Positions 8,306 through 16,444 of a stretch of 40,156 nucleotides of DNA are shown one piece after another. The notes beneath the pieces were generated by a model, which was not told where the DNA came from, did not search any database, and worked only from the letters and a program-made list of their open reading frames with translations. Each line of letters opens with the position of its first letter. The stretch's first letter is position 1. The position numbers and the translations under genes are program-made. Origin of the DNA: JBKQHQ01 sp052148715 (GTDB taxonomy: Bacteria > Pseudomonadota > Alphaproteobacteria > Rhizobiales > Xanthobacteraceae); contig JBKQHQ010000212.1 of NCBI GenBank assembly GCA_052148715.1, forward strand, positions 1 through 40,156, read 5' to 3'.

Positions 8306-8536
8306 CTAACGGGACAATTCGATATCAAATACCGCGCGTGCGCCGGCAGCGTCGACTTCGACCACCTTGTAGCCGAGCGTTCTCAGTAGCGTCGAAAGGT
8401 CGGCTTTTACGCCGCACCGAAACCGCAGCACCGGCGCATCGCGTGGCGACAGGACCGTGCCGCCTCTCGCACTGATGTAATCCGCAAGATCGCCCACCAG
8501 GCCCGAGGCATTCCGATATGCGAGAAGGTAACTCAT
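8306..8536 (-). CDS. Hypothetical 76-aa protein
   Basis: The predicted protein starts MSYLLAYRNASGLVGDL and has a mixed alpha/beta look (GYKVVEVDAAGARAVFDIELS at the end, with the VFRFRCG-like strand in the middle). It has no signal peptide or membrane segment. The composition is protein-like with no low complexity, and hairpins follow its stop, which supports a real gene. No clear Shine-Dalgarno site is seen before the ATG. Function unknown; a non-coding origin cannot be excluded. Confidence 0.45.
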   Translation of the reverse strand: MSYLLAYRNASGLVGDLADYISARGGTVLSPRDAPVLRFRCGVKADLSTLLRTLGYKVVEVDAAGARAVFDIELSR

Positions 8537-8828
8537 GACGATTACTCGGTCGGGAAAAATTGGCTGGTATCTCCACCGATTTCAGCGGTAACCTAACACT
8601 ATGACGCGATCGCGACACGATATTGCGGGCTGCTGTATTCCCATGATCCGCGATATCCACACTCGAAGGCACGCGAATCTGCTGGCCGAAAGTGAGTGGC
8701 GTGGCACAGAAATGACGGCGCCCCTGCTCGGGGCTTGATCTGTGCGGGCGCTACATCGGTGCCCGCATCCGCGCTCTGACCGCGGCGAAATCGAAATCGA
8801 TCGACTAGGCCGATTGGAGGAAATGGAA

Positions 8829-9359
8829 ATGAGGATATTGCTAGCTCGAGTTTTCAGCACCGCAGCCGTTCTCTTGACGTTCCCTGCATCATCGCGGGCG
8901 CAGGTGCCGGACACGAGCACCTACTACCGGCTTAGCACCCAGTTCCGCGGTACCGATTTGCCGCTCGACGTTTTCAACGGTGGTCCCAAGAACAACCTGA
9001 CCCATCTCGATCGATTCCAGAACGTTTCCGGCCAGTTCTGGCGCTTCACACCCAACGGCAACGGCACCTACCGCCTGACCACCGAGTTTCGTGGTCCCGA
9101 CATGTGCCTCGACATCTTCAACGGCGGGGAGAGCAACAACGAGCCCCACCTGACAGATTGCGCCAATTTCACTGGCCAGATGTGGACGATCGTGCCGGAT
9201 GGTCAGTGGGCACGGCTGACAACCGGGTTTCGTGGTCCCAACATGTGCCTGGACATCTTCAACGGTGGGGAGAAGGACAACCAACCGCATCTGGCGCCTT
9301 GCGCAAACGTCTCGGGCCAGTTCTGGCTCCTCTCGCGCACTAATCGCCCAGTCAACTGA
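8829..9359 (+). CDS. Secreted three-repeat ricin-type beta-trefoil lectin-like protein
   Basis: GGAGG eight bases upstream selects the ATG at 8829, giving 176 aa with a Sec signal peptide (residues 1-24, ending SSRAQ). The mature protein is three tandem repeats of about 45 residues (31-75, 80-122, 127-170). Each has RLxTxFRG, a (C/P)LDxFNGG turn and a Q-x-W end, the hallmark of ricin B-type trefoils. Repeats 2 and 3 have Cys pairs (93/111 and 140/158) while repeat 1 has lost both. No catalytic domain is attached. Such proteins bind glycans outside the cell or in the periplasm. The specific ligand is unknown. Confidence 0.82.
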   Translation: MRILLARVFSTAAVLLTFPASSRAQVPDTSTYYRLSTQFRGTDLPLDVFNGGPKNNLTHLDRFQNVSGQFWRFTPNGNGTYRLTTEFRGPDMCLDIFNGGESNNEPHLTDCANFTGQMWTIVPDGQWARLTTGFRGPNMCLDIFNGGEKDNQPHLAPCANVSGQFWLLSRTNRPVN

Positions 9360-9552
9360 CGGATCGGCGCGCCGCCCAACGAAAAATGCACGCGGCGCAA
9401 CAGCCCTCCTTGTTCATTCAGGTCCGAGACGCCGCCGCGAAATGCGCTGGGCGCCCGCCGGGCAGGTTGCGGCTATCCTGCCGCCCCGGCCGTCCGCCGG
9501 CGCGCCTGCTTTCCGAGGGTAATGCGGCCGTCTTGTCCCGTAGTCAGAGCTT

Positions 9553-9867
9553 TCAGGCGGCGGCCGTGGTTGTCGTCGCGGCCACGTTGTCGACGATGAC
9601 GGGCGTCTCGTAGAAAAGGATCTCGGGCTTCGACCCAAACCGCTGCGCGATCGAGCTCTTCCACGAGTCCGAATAGAACCGCTCGGCGGCCTCACGGTCG
9701 TTCCAGAGATAAACGCCGCCTCCGGTCCGATCGTCTCCGTAAAGATAGTATTTTCTGACGAGCCCCGGGATGCCGCGATAGTTCGGCGCGGACTTCTCGA
9801 ACATGGCTTTTGCATCGTCGCAGGTCGTGCCTTCCGAGAGCGTGAACCGAACGATTGCAGTGATCAT
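9553..9867 (-). CDS. ABM/YdhR-like ferredoxin-fold protein (putative monooxygenase)
   Basis: The 104-aa protein opens with the strand MITAIVRFTL, followed by a helix and PGLVRKYYLYGDD, then GGGVYLWNDREAAERFYSD. This pattern is typical of small dimeric alpha/beta-barrel proteins of the antibiotic-biosynthesis-monooxygenase superfamily, YdhR type. The tail after VIVDN is Ala/Thr-rich and probably disordered. Many members have no proven enzyme activity, so the role is uncertain. An AGGGAGG site lies upstream of the ATG. It is convergent with the lectin gene and divergent from the outer-membrane protein. Confidence 0.75.
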   Translation of the reverse strand: MITAIVRFTLSEGTTCDDAKAMFEKSAPNYRGIPGLVRKYYLYGDDRTGGGVYLWNDREAAERFYSDSWKSSIAQRFGSKPEILFYETPVIVDNVAATTTTAAA

Positions 9868-10242
9868 TCCAGCCTCCCTTGTTGACCGGCATTCGTGGTG
9901 TCAGCGGCTACTGTATCGATCTAAGGTACTATGGGAAAGCTGCCATGGTCGTGGCCCGGAAGCAAACACCCGCTTCATGGCTGCGTCCGTTGCGGTCGCC
10001 GGCGAGCAGACAAGGACTACAAAAGTGACGGACATCCCAGCTCGGCGGCCCAATTGCACCACGCAAGGTCAATCGAGCTGAGAGTCGCAATGCTGAATCA
10101 GGATCCTCGCGTCAAATGCAGCAACTAAATACCGATCTCATTTCGTCAGCAATGTTATGTGCGACCTCGTTGCCCAAAGGGCACAAAAATAGCACGCCGA
10201 TCGGGTACACTTTTTTCGTGATTCGCAGGCGTAGGGTGGACT
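9868..10242. other. 375-bp divergent intergenic region
   Basis: No gene is convincing here; open frames lack ribosome sites and protein features. It must contain promoters for the leftward ABM-type gene and the rightward outer-membrane gene. I could not identify a clear -35/-10 pair or an operator. Confidence 0.4.
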
Positions 10243-11013
10243 ATGCATATCAAGATTCTCGCGACCGCGGCCCTTGCTACCATCACCGCGCTGGGCACCG
10301 CCGCAGCCGCCGATCTTCCGGCTTACAAGGCGCCGCCCCCGGCCACCGCCTCCAACTGGACCGGCTGCTATGTCGGCGGCGGCGGCGGCTACGGGATGTG
10401 GAACGAGGGCAGCTTTGTCAGTAGTGGCGGCGTCGCCGTCACGGCCCCGCAAACGAATGGCGGCAAGGGCTGGTTCGGTCAGGGCCAGGCGGGCTGCGAC
10501 TACCAGCTCACGGCGCCGATCTTCAACATGAACGTCGTAATCGGCGCATTCGGCGACTACTCGGCCGATAGCCTTCTGGGCACCTCGGCCTTTCCAGGGG
10601 CGGTCGGAAGCGAGCGCGAAGCCTCCGCCTGGGCGGCCGGCGGCCGCGTCGGCGCGCTGATTACGCCCCACGTCCTTGCCTACTCCGACGTCGGCTGGAC
10701 CCAGGCCCGCTTCGACGCGGTGAATTATGGCATTGCGGTTCCGGGGGGCCCATACTCCGGCCTAAGCTTGCCGGCTGCAACCTATAACGGCTGGTTCATC
10801 GGCAGCGGTTTCGAATATGCGCTCGATTGGCTGCCTTTGCGCGGCGTGTTCCTGAAGACGGAATATCGCTATTCGCAGTACAACAGCGCGAGCGTGCCGT
10901 TGACCGGCTTCCTTGTTGGGACGGGGTCGTTCGCGTTCAGCTCGCAGAAGACCACCCAGATGGTTTCGACCGAGCTGGTCTGGCACTTCAACTGGCTCGG
11001 GGGTCACTACTGA
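10243..11013 (+). CDS. Outer-membrane beta-barrel protein (Omp25/Omp31 type)
   Basis: The 256-aa protein has a signal peptide (residues 1-23, cut after AAAA) followed by ADLPAYKAPP, the proline-rich leader typical of Omp25/Omp31-type proteins of Hyphomicrobiales. Then comes WTGCYVGGGGGYG and alternating amphipathic strands, ending with an aromatic-rich final strand (LVWHFNWLGGHY) expected for barrel assembly. It should form an eight-stranded barrel in the outer membrane. These are abundant structural proteins. A GC hairpin follows the stop. Confidence in the family is high; any transport role is unknown. Confidence 0.85.
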   Translation: MHIKILATAALATITALGTAAAADLPAYKAPPPATASNWTGCYVGGGGGYGMWNEGSFVSSGGVAVTAPQTNGGKGWFGQGQAGCDYQLTAPIFNMNVVIGAFGDYSADSLLGTSAFPGAVGSEREASAWAAGGRVGALITPHVLAYSDVGWTQARFDAVNYGIAVPGGPYSGLSLPAATYNGWFIGSGFEYALDWLPLRGVFLKTEYRYSQYNSASVPLTGFLVGTGSFAFSSQKTTQMVSTELVWHFNWLGGHY

Positions 11014-11019
11014 TCAGGA

Positions 11020-11036
11020 CGCCGGGCTTCCCGGCG
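11020..11036 (+). terminator. Hairpin after outer-membrane protein gene
   Basis: CGCCGGG pairs with CCCGGCG over loop CTT, six bases after the stop. The following ATATTCATTCC is only weakly T-rich. It may also serve the convergent cupin gene. Confidence 0.4.
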
Positions 11037-11105
11037 ATATTCATTCCACAGTCCATTCAGCGCGCTTTGGCGATGGAGTGATAGTCACGCCACCGCTCCG
11101 CGCGA

Positions 11106-11501
11106 TCACGCCCGGTATTGTTCGCCGCTCACCTTTTCCATCCAATCGACGACGCTGCCGTTCAGCGCCTCCTGGATGGCGATATGCGTCATCGCGGTCG
11201 TCGGCGTCGCTCCATGCCAGTGCTTCTCACCGGGCGCAAACCAGATCACGTCGCCCGGCCGGATTTCCTCCACGGGGCCATCCCAACGCTGCGCCCATCC
11301 GAGCCCGGCGGTGACGATCAACGTCTGGCCGAGCGGATGCGTATGCCACGCGGTGCGGGCTCCCGGCTCGAACGTAACGCTGGCGCCACGAGCACGCGCC
11401 GGACCGGGGGCCTCGAACAGCGGGTCGACGCGGACCACGCCGGTGAAATAGTCCGCGGAGCCCTTGCCGGACGGCCGTGAGCCACTTCGTCTGATCTCCA
11501 T
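11106..11501 (-). CDS. Cupin-domain protein
   Basis: The ATG at 11501 is preceded by GAGGAGAGAGG and gives 131 aa. It is a single cupin barrel: motif 1 is AWHTHPLGQTLIVTAG (His53, His55) and motif 2 is PGDVIWFAPGEKHWHGA (His94, His96), so a metal site is likely. The C-terminal TTAMTHIAIQE resembles carboxymuconolactone-decarboxylase-associated or QdoI-like small cupins. The frame stays open far upstream antisense to the agmatinase gene, but that is a shadow. Substrate unknown. Confidence 0.83.
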   Translation of the reverse strand: MEIRRSGSRPSGKGSADYFTGVVRVDPLFEAPGPARARGASVTFEPGARTAWHTHPLGQTLIVTAGLGWAQRWDGPVEEIRPGDVIWFAPGEKHWHGATPTTAMTHIAIQEALNGSVVDWMEKVSGEQYRA

Positions 11502-11747
11502 GGCCTCTCTCCTCGTGTTTATGAGGGGCGCGCAAGGCCTTGCGGGCCCGCCTCGGCAAATTAGCATAGATTTATGAGCAGCGACCATCAGTGCAGCGGG
11601 GCACGCTGAACGACCGCCTCTCCTGCGCGGCCGTCGGCAGGAGCGAGATTTCACCCGCGCCGCGGCGAAGCAATCATGTCCTTCGCGACTTGTTCGCGGA
11701 GGCACCCACCCGCTAGACACCAAGACTTCCAACGGAGGCTGAGCACC

Positions 11748-12665
11748 ATGGCGAGCAATCCTCCCACCTTTGCGGTCCCGCCCGGGTTTCTCGGGCTCGG
11801 GCGCCGCGCGGGCGAAGCGGCGATCTCGATCGCCGGCGTGCCGCTCGATATCGGCACCACCAACCGCAGCGGCGCGCGCTTCGGACCGCAAGCCATCCGC
11901 CAGGCGAGCCGCATGCTGGTCGATGGAGCGCATCCCACCGCGTGGATCGATGTCGCGCAGATGATGCTGTCGGATATCGGCGATTTCCGCATCGCGCTCG
12001 GCGATATTCCGGCAAGCCTCAAGGCGATCGAGGAGCAGGCCGCCGCCGTCGGCCATCTGGTCGCGCTCGGCGGCGAGCACGGCATCACGCTTGCCTTGCT
12101 GCGCGCGCTGGCGCGGCGCAAGGGTCCGCTCGCGCTCGTTCAATTCGACGCCCACGTCGATACCTGGCCGGAGAATTTTGGCCAGTCCTATGCCCACGGC
12201 TCGGTGTTCTACCATGCCATCGACCAAAACCTGGTCGAGCCCCGCCGCATGATCCAGATCGGCATCCGCTCGCCGGTGCAACGCGACGTCTTCGACTGGA
12301 CGCTGGCGCGCGGCGTCACCATCGTCTCCGCCGAGGAGGTGCACGAGCACGGCCCCAAATCGGTGGCGGAGCGCATCCGCTCGATCGTCGGCGATGCGCC
12401 TTGTTATCTCAGCTTCGATATCGACGCGCTCGACCCGGCTTTTGCGCCGGGCACCGGCACGCCGGAGATCGGCGGACTGGCGTCGTGGCAGGCGCAATCG
12501 ATCCTCCGCCGCCTGACGGGTCTAAACTTCCTCGGCATGGATGTGGTCGAGGTCGCCCCGGCCTACGACGTGGCCGAGATCACCGCGCTCGCCGCGGCGA
12601 CGATGGTCTTCGAGTATCTGGCGCTCGCCGCCGCTGTCATGCCCCCGTCAGGCCGTTCGGTATAG
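11748..12665 (+). CDS. speB: Agmatinase (ureohydrolase family)
   Basis: The ATG is preceded by ACGGAGG and gives 305 aa. The two-manganese site of arginase/agmatinase enzymes is complete: GGEHG (His111), DAHVDT (Asp134, His136, Asp138) and SFDIDALDP (Asp224, Asp226). The enzyme splits agmatine to putrescine and urea. The next gene, 37 bp on, encodes pyruvoyl-dependent arginine decarboxylase, which makes agmatine, so the agmatinase assignment is stronger than arginase or guanidinobutyrase. The two genes look like one operon. Confidence 0.88.
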   Translation: MASNPPTFAVPPGFLGLGRRAGEAAISIAGVPLDIGTTNRSGARFGPQAIRQASRMLVDGAHPTAWIDVAQMMLSDIGDFRIALGDIPASLKAIEEQAAAVGHLVALGGEHGITLALLRALARRKGPLALVQFDAHVDTWPENFGQSYAHGSVFYHAIDQNLVEPRRMIQIGIRSPVQRDVFDWTLARGVTIVSAEEVHEHGPKSVAERIRSIVGDAPCYLSFDIDALDPAFAPGTGTPEIGGLASWQAQSILRRLTGLNFLGMDVVEVAPAYDVAEITALAAATMVFEYLALAAAVMPPSGRSV

Positions 12666-12702
12666 AACTGTCCGAGGTGATCCACATCGAGGCCACAAAC
12701 CC

Positions 12703-13251
12703 ATGTTCCCCCTGCCGACCAGCGTGTTTCTGACCAAGGGCATCGGCGTCCATCGCCATCAGCTGACCTCGTTCGAGCTCGCCTTGCGCGATGCTGATAT
12801 CGAGCAGCAGAACCTCGTCTCGATCTCGTCGATCCTGCCGGCACGCTGCAAGCTGCTCTCGCGCGAGGAGGGCGTCGCGACGTTGCGGCCGGGCGAGATC
12901 ACCTTCTCGGTCCTCGCCCGCGCCGAGACCAACGAGCCCGGCCGGCGCATTCACGCCAGCATCGGGTTGGCGCGGCCGGCCAATCCCGACATGTACGGCT
13001 ATATCGCCGAGCATCACGGCAGCGGCATGACCGCCGACCAGAGCGGCGAATATAGCGAGGACCTCGCCGCCACCATGCTGGCCTCCACCCTCGGCATCGA
13101 GTTCGACCCGGGCGCGGCCTGGAACGAGCGCAAGAAGCTTTACGAGCACACCCAGCTGATCATCGAAAGCCTGTCGATCACCGCCGCCGCCCAGGGCGAT
13201 GATTCCGGCCTGTGGACCTGCGCCGTCGCCGCCGCCGTGTTCCGCTTCTGA
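12703..13251 (+). CDS. Pyruvoyl-dependent arginine decarboxylase
   Basis: The 182-aa protein resembles PvlArgDC, best known from Methanocaldococcus and Chlamydia. The self-cleavage region NLVSISSILPARCK contains the Ser42-Ser43 pair; in the family, cleavage between two serines turns the second into the pyruvoyl group. The later segment GYIAEHHGSG supplies the conserved acidic residue used in processing and catalysis. Length matches the short family form. It decarboxylates arginine to agmatine without PLP. It follows agmatinase by 37 bp, so together they form a two-step arginine to putrescine route. GAGG lies about ten bases before the ATG. Confidence 0.88.
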   Translation: MFPLPTSVFLTKGIGVHRHQLTSFELALRDADIEQQNLVSISSILPARCKLLSREEGVATLRPGEITFSVLARAETNEPGRRIHASIGLARPANPDMYGYIAEHHGSGMTADQSGEYSEDLAATMLASTLGIEFDPGAAWNERKKLYEHTQLIIESLSITAAAQGDDSGLWTCAVAAAVFRF

Positions 13252-13300
13252 CGCGTTGCTGGTTCGCGGTCACGCCTGGACCGAGGCACCCACCGCGAAC

Positions 13301-13660
13301 TCAGCCACTACCGCGGGCCTTGTGGCCGGTGACTCTGGACCGCCCTGTCTTTTTTGCGTCAAGCCATGCTGGGGCAAGCGCATGCTCGACCGCCTCGGGA
13401 TTGCGATCGATCACCATTAGATATGCCCGCGCGGCGCTGTCCGGTTTCGACCTGCCTTGCTCCCAATCGCGAACACGCGCAGCAGTCAGCCCGTAGCGCT
13501 GGGCGAATGTGTCTTGCGACAAGCCAAGCTTTTTGCGAATCGCCTTCACGTCAACATCGGCAGGAATGTAGACCTTGTAGGTCGATGGGTCTGCCTCCCC
13601 GCGAGCAATCGCACGCGCTTCCTTCGCTGCTGCGACCAACCTCTTGCCAAGAGCAGTCAT
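13301..13660 (-). CDS. HigA/NadS-like XRE-family antitoxin
   Basis: The 119-aa protein has an XRE helix-turn-helix at about residues 38-75 (AIRKKLGLSQDTFAQRYGL then VRDWEQGRSKPD), preceded by a linker typical of antitoxins (residues 1-35). The ATG at 13660 has GGAGAAG upstream; a GTG nine bases earlier is possible. It follows the toxin gene by 64 bp on the same strand, the toxin-first order of HigBA systems. It should neutralise the toxin and repress the shared promoter. Confidence 0.85.
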   Translation of the reverse strand: MTALGKRLVAAAKEARAIARGEADPSTYKVYIPADVDVKAIRKKLGLSQDTFAQRYGLTAARVRDWEQGRSKPDSAARAYLMVIDRNPEAVEHALAPAWLDAKKTGRSRVTGHKARGSG

Positions 13661-13724
13661 GGTTCTCACTTCTCCATCATCACGACCGAGAACTATTGCC
13701 TCGATGACGCCGCCTCCACTCAGC

Positions 13725-14102
13725 TTACCGTGCGCCCTTCTTCAACTTTGCGACCTGCGCCTTGACGCTCGCCCGATAATCGTCAACGAGGCCGGAAAGC
13801 TCTTTCCGCAATTCGTTGCGTTCGGTGTTGGACAGGTTCGCGCGCTCTCCCTTGGACAGCGCGGCAAGCATGAACACCGGAACATCGTCGGCCGCATAGT
13901 ATGTCACCACACGATAGCCGCCGGACTTTCCTTTGCCGCGACCGGCAAAGCGAACTTTCCGCGCCCCTCCGGTTCCAGCCATCACCACACCTTGCCGCGG
14001 ATCACGCGAAATCGCGTTCACGATCTCTTCGCGCTCATCCTCGGAGAGGCCGACATCGGCGGCGTCGGCCAAAAACGCCCCGGTTTGAATGACCGTATGC
14101 AT
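13725..14102 (-). CDS. RelE/HigB-family toxin
   Basis: The 125-aa protein has the RelE-like pattern AISRDPRQGVVMAGTGGARKVRFAGRGKGKSGGYRVVTYY followed by a strand with PVFMLAALSKGERANLS, characteristic of the group of RelE/HigB toxins paired with XRE antitoxins (longer stretch shown as a consensus over residues 31-70). Such toxins cleave mRNA on the ribosome. The key basic residues Lys/Arg around the GKGKSGGYR segment are kept, so it looks active. It is the first gene of the pair and its promoter carries two matching inverted repeats. Confidence 0.82.
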   Translation of the reverse strand: MHTVIQTGAFLADAADVGLSEDEREEIVNAISRDPRQGVVMAGTGGARKVRFAGRGKGKSGGYRVVTYYAADDVPVFMLAALSKGERANLSNTERNELRKELSGLVDDYRASVKAQVAKLKKGAR

Positions 14103-14167
14103 CCCTCAAGTCTTTTTCCGTACTCTTGGCCGCAGCTAAAACTCAAGGGTTACCAATATGCACGCTA

Positions 14168-14218
14168 GTATACGGGATCTCCGTATGACAGTCAATACCG
14201 GTATACGGGCGTTCCGTA
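14168..14218. promoter_or_regulatory. Twin operators of the toxin-antitoxin module
   Basis: Two inverted repeats of the form TACGG-N5-CCGTA lie at 14171-14185 and 14204-14218, 33 bp apart, each preceded by GTA (GTATACGGG in both). They are 69-116 bp upstream of the toxin ATG. Paired sites are usual for cooperative repression by antitoxin or the toxin-antitoxin complex. Binding is inferred. Confidence 0.6.
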
Positions 14219-14306
14219 GTCCTATGATCTTCGAGGTCGAATTGCTCGCGGCGAGGGGCTGAGACGAGCGCGTCGATCTCGAACGGTGTGTCGTCCTCAG
14301 CCGTCG

Positions 14307-14437
14307 TCCCGGGCCTCGTGCCCGGGATCCATCTCTACGCGCGCTGCGCGCGTCAGAGTTTGGTCCCATGCCTGCAACACGCGCCCCATGCGCGCCAAAA
14401 TTTGCTGCACGATAGGTCCCGGGCACAAGGCCCGGGA
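14307..14437. repeat. REP-type doublet: two inverted GTCCCGGGC palindromes
   Basis: A palindrome TCCCGGG-N7-CCCGGGA at 14307-14327 and another at 14417-14437 face each other in opposite orientation, with CGTC on the outer side of each (CGTCG at 14302-14306 and GATGACG at 14436-14442). The 90 bases between are not coding. The same palindrome occurs at 24805, 24917 and 27370. No gene is seen in the surrounding 14219-14616 interval. Confidence 0.8.
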
Positions 14438-14616
14438 TGACGGCCGAGCTATCTTCCGCGCGCGCCTCGCCCCTCGCCTCCACGGCGATCGCGTGTGGAT
14501 CGCGTCGGAAATCTTCACCTCTACCCGCGATAATCCCGACATCTTCGGCAACACTATAGCGCGCTGCTGTGGCGCCGAAAGCAGAGGCGTTCTCAGAAAA
14601 CCTTTCGCGGGCTGTG

Positions 14617-15063
14617 TCATTGAACGTCGAATGCCGTGGCCCGTTTTATACCCCACAGCCTAACCAATGCGGCTATCCAGAAGATGATTCCGACCAACAG
14701 AAGACAGCCAGATAATCCTAATGAACCCCACCGAATTGTACTCCACATGGACATGGTCTCAACGGCAACTCCTGAGGCTAATTGCAAATCCTTGGATACG
14801 TTTACGCCAAATCCCAAAAGGCCGGTGCCCAACGCGACGCAGATGCTTGCAATGCCACGCATAAGGCCAAGCTGGGACAGCTGCGATTCGTTGATGGGGT
14901 AGACCTTCAAAACGGCCCTCCCATAAACTGGAGTTTGAATACTGCCGGCAACGGCAGTTCTTGATCGGCGTGGGGCTGGTGTCGAAACGGTCTGCGATGA
15001 GGTAGGCGTTCCGCCACTTTTAACCGGCAATGGCCCAGGTACAGCGGTGGAGTTGTTGGCCAT
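14617..15063 (-). CDS. Hypothetical two-helix membrane protein
   Basis: The 148-aa product has a polar Pro/Thr/Ser-rich N-terminus (residues 1-45), a likely beta segment (GRAVLKVYPINESQLSQL) and two hydrophobic helices at about 68-90 and 113-135. It starts one base after the stop of the upstream gene, so the two are translationally linked. No family is recognised. The composition is less GC-rich than its neighbours, which fits horizontally acquired DNA. Confidence 0.6.
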   Translation of the reverse strand: MANNSTAVPGPLPVKSGGTPTSSQTVSTPAPRRSRTAVAGSIQTPVYGRAVLKVYPINESQLSQLGLMRGIASICVALGTGLLGFGVNVSKDLQLASGVAVETMSMWSTIRWGSLGLSGCLLLVGIIFWIAALVRLWGIKRATAFDVQ

Positions 15064-15064
15064 G

Positions 15065-15331
15065 TTATTTTTCCGTGGCCTTTTGTTGTGCCTTCATCTC
15101 CTCTTCGTAAGGTTTCACCACATTTTTTAGAAGTTCCGCAAATGCTATCGCATCGGCAGGTGTTAGCCCAACGGCCGTACGAAATCTTGGAGTCTCTTCC
15201 GGACCGCCTTGCTCGCCAAAGGTTATTCGAACCATTTGCCCCGAATAGACAACCCACACCCTGTTGGCTAGAAATGCAGGACCTCCCCAAATCGCGTTTT
15301 CTGTAATGGTTTCTTCTGGTGTGCGCGCCAT
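15065..15331 (-). CDS. Small DUF3467-like protein
   Basis: The 88-aa protein contains FLANRVWVVYSGQMVRITFGE followed by a helix with LTPADAIAFAELLKNVVKPYEEE. This strand-pair plus helix layout resembles DUF3467 proteins (a short sandwich ending in PxxAxxLxxxLxxxIxxYE). The match is by pattern memory and is tentative. It is the first gene of a two-gene unit with the membrane protein. Function unknown. Confidence 0.6.
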   Translation of the reverse strand: MARTPEETITENAIWGGPAFLANRVWVVYSGQMVRITFGEQGGPEETPRFRTAVGLTPADAIAFAELLKNVVKPYEEEMKAQQKATEK

Positions 15332-15409
15332 CGATTATCTCCTGCGATTGTTCGGTCTTCCCGACAATCGCAGAGCGACTGAAACTACTCAAGCCCTGCA
15401 TAATCCCCC

Positions 15410-15985
15410 TCACCTCCCCCTCCCACCCAGCCCAAACGCGTCGGAGACCTTGCGCAGCAGGAGTTTTAGCGCGTCGTGGTCGCGCTCGGCGGCGTGCTCG
15501 TTGAGGACGCAGACGCGGTGCAGGAGGTCGTGGGCGGGCTGGGCGTCGGGGATCGAGCGCTGCAGCTTCGACCAGGCCTTCTTGGCAGCCTTGGCGCGGC
15601 GCTCGTAGGCGGAGGTGGTGCCCTGCCGGATGTTGCGCTCGACCTCGTCCTCGCGGCCGTAGCCGCGCTCGTAGGCCGGAGAGGGCGCGCTCGCGCGGGT
15701 GAGGCCGTGATAGCGGTGGAAGCGCCCGCAGATCTCCGCGTAGAGGCGGCCGGCGCTTGCTTCCGCCTCCGTCAGTACACCAAACAAATACAGCCGAGCG
15801 ATCTCGGAGCCGAGGTCCGGGTTCATGCCGATCTTTTCCATGTCGCGCCAGTTGTCCTTGATGCGTCGCCACACCGTGCCGGGATTGGCCGCGCGCGGCG
15901 TCGGCGCCGCGCGCTTCTTGGCACCCGAGGGATGCCGGTGCACCGGCGAAACGCCGCCTGTGTGTTTGCGTTTGCTGCGCGGCAT
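15410..15985 (-). CDS. Hypothetical phage-island protein, basic N-terminus
   Basis: The 191-aa protein has a basic, disordered N-terminus (residues 1-38) and a helical core with KIGMNPDLGSEIARLYLFG and ITEAEASAGRLYAEICGRFHRYHGL-type sequence, then AAKKAWSKLQ and a helical C-terminus. The helical core and position at the end of a replication operon suggest a DNA- or protein-binding phage protein. I do not recognise a family. It follows the 121-aa gene by 55 bp in the same direction. Confidence 0.6.
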   Translation of the reverse strand: MPRSKRKHTGGVSPVHRHPSGAKKRAAPTPRAANPGTVWRRIKDNWRDMEKIGMNPDLGSEIARLYLFGVLTEAEASAGRLYAEICGRFHRYHGLTRASAPSPAYERGYGREDEVERNIRQGTTSAYERRAKAAKKAWSKLQRSIPDAQPAHDLLHRVCVLNEHAAERDHDALKLLLRKVSDAFGLGGRGR

Positions 15986-16040
15986 CGTGCCCCTCCGATC
16001 ATTTCACCCACGCCGGCGCCGTCGTGACAAACAACGGCGC

Positions 16041-16406
16041 TCATTTGCCGCGCCCCGGCGCCTTCGGGCGGATCGCGGCCTCGATGTAGCCGTCGCGGTA
16101 GCGCACCTCGAGCACCTGATTGGGGAGCACGGTCTGCGTCTCGCCGTCGCGGATGCCGGAGGCGTTGACCTTGATCAGGTGGCCCGCGGCCTTGTCGAGG
16201 CGCACGGCGGTGCCGTCGCATTTGAGGATGATCTTTTCACCGGCCTTCGCCGCCTTCACGGCGAGCCGCGTGTCGCGGCAGAGATCGGCGGCGCGGGTGA
16301 CGGCATCGGCCGTGCTCGGCAAAAGCTCGCCGCCGCGGGCGAGCGCGCGCAGCGTCGCCTCGGTTTCGCCGTCGCAAAGGTCGTTGTTGTCACGATTGTC
16401 ACGCAT
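16041..16406 (-). CDS. Hypothetical phage-island protein (121 aa)
   Basis: The ATG at 16406 is preceded by AAGGTG and gives a 121-aa protein with a helical N-terminal half (ETEATLRALARGGELLPSTADAV) and a strand-rich C-terminal half (KIILKCDGTAVRLDKAAGHLI, then VLEVRYRDGYIEAAI). A GTG at 16448 overlapping the helicase stop as GTGA could also start translation, adding 14 residues. No known family. Its place directly after the helicase gene suggests a replication role, but this is only context. Confidence 0.6.
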   Translation of the reverse strand: MRDNRDNNDLCDGETEATLRALARGGELLPSTADAVTRAADLCRDTRLAVKAAKAGEKIILKCDGTAVRLDKAAGHLIKVNASGIRDGETQTVLPNQVLEVRYRDGYIEAAIRPKAPGRGK

Positions 16407-16444
16407 CGGTTTCACCTTGGTTGGTCGTTGCAGATTTGTTGGTT

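Noticed and set aside
14136..14483. 115-codon open frame on the minus strand across the CCCGGG doublet
   Set aside because: Its sequence is made largely of the repeat, and the same peptide (PGHEARDDG) appears wherever the repeat is read in that frame.
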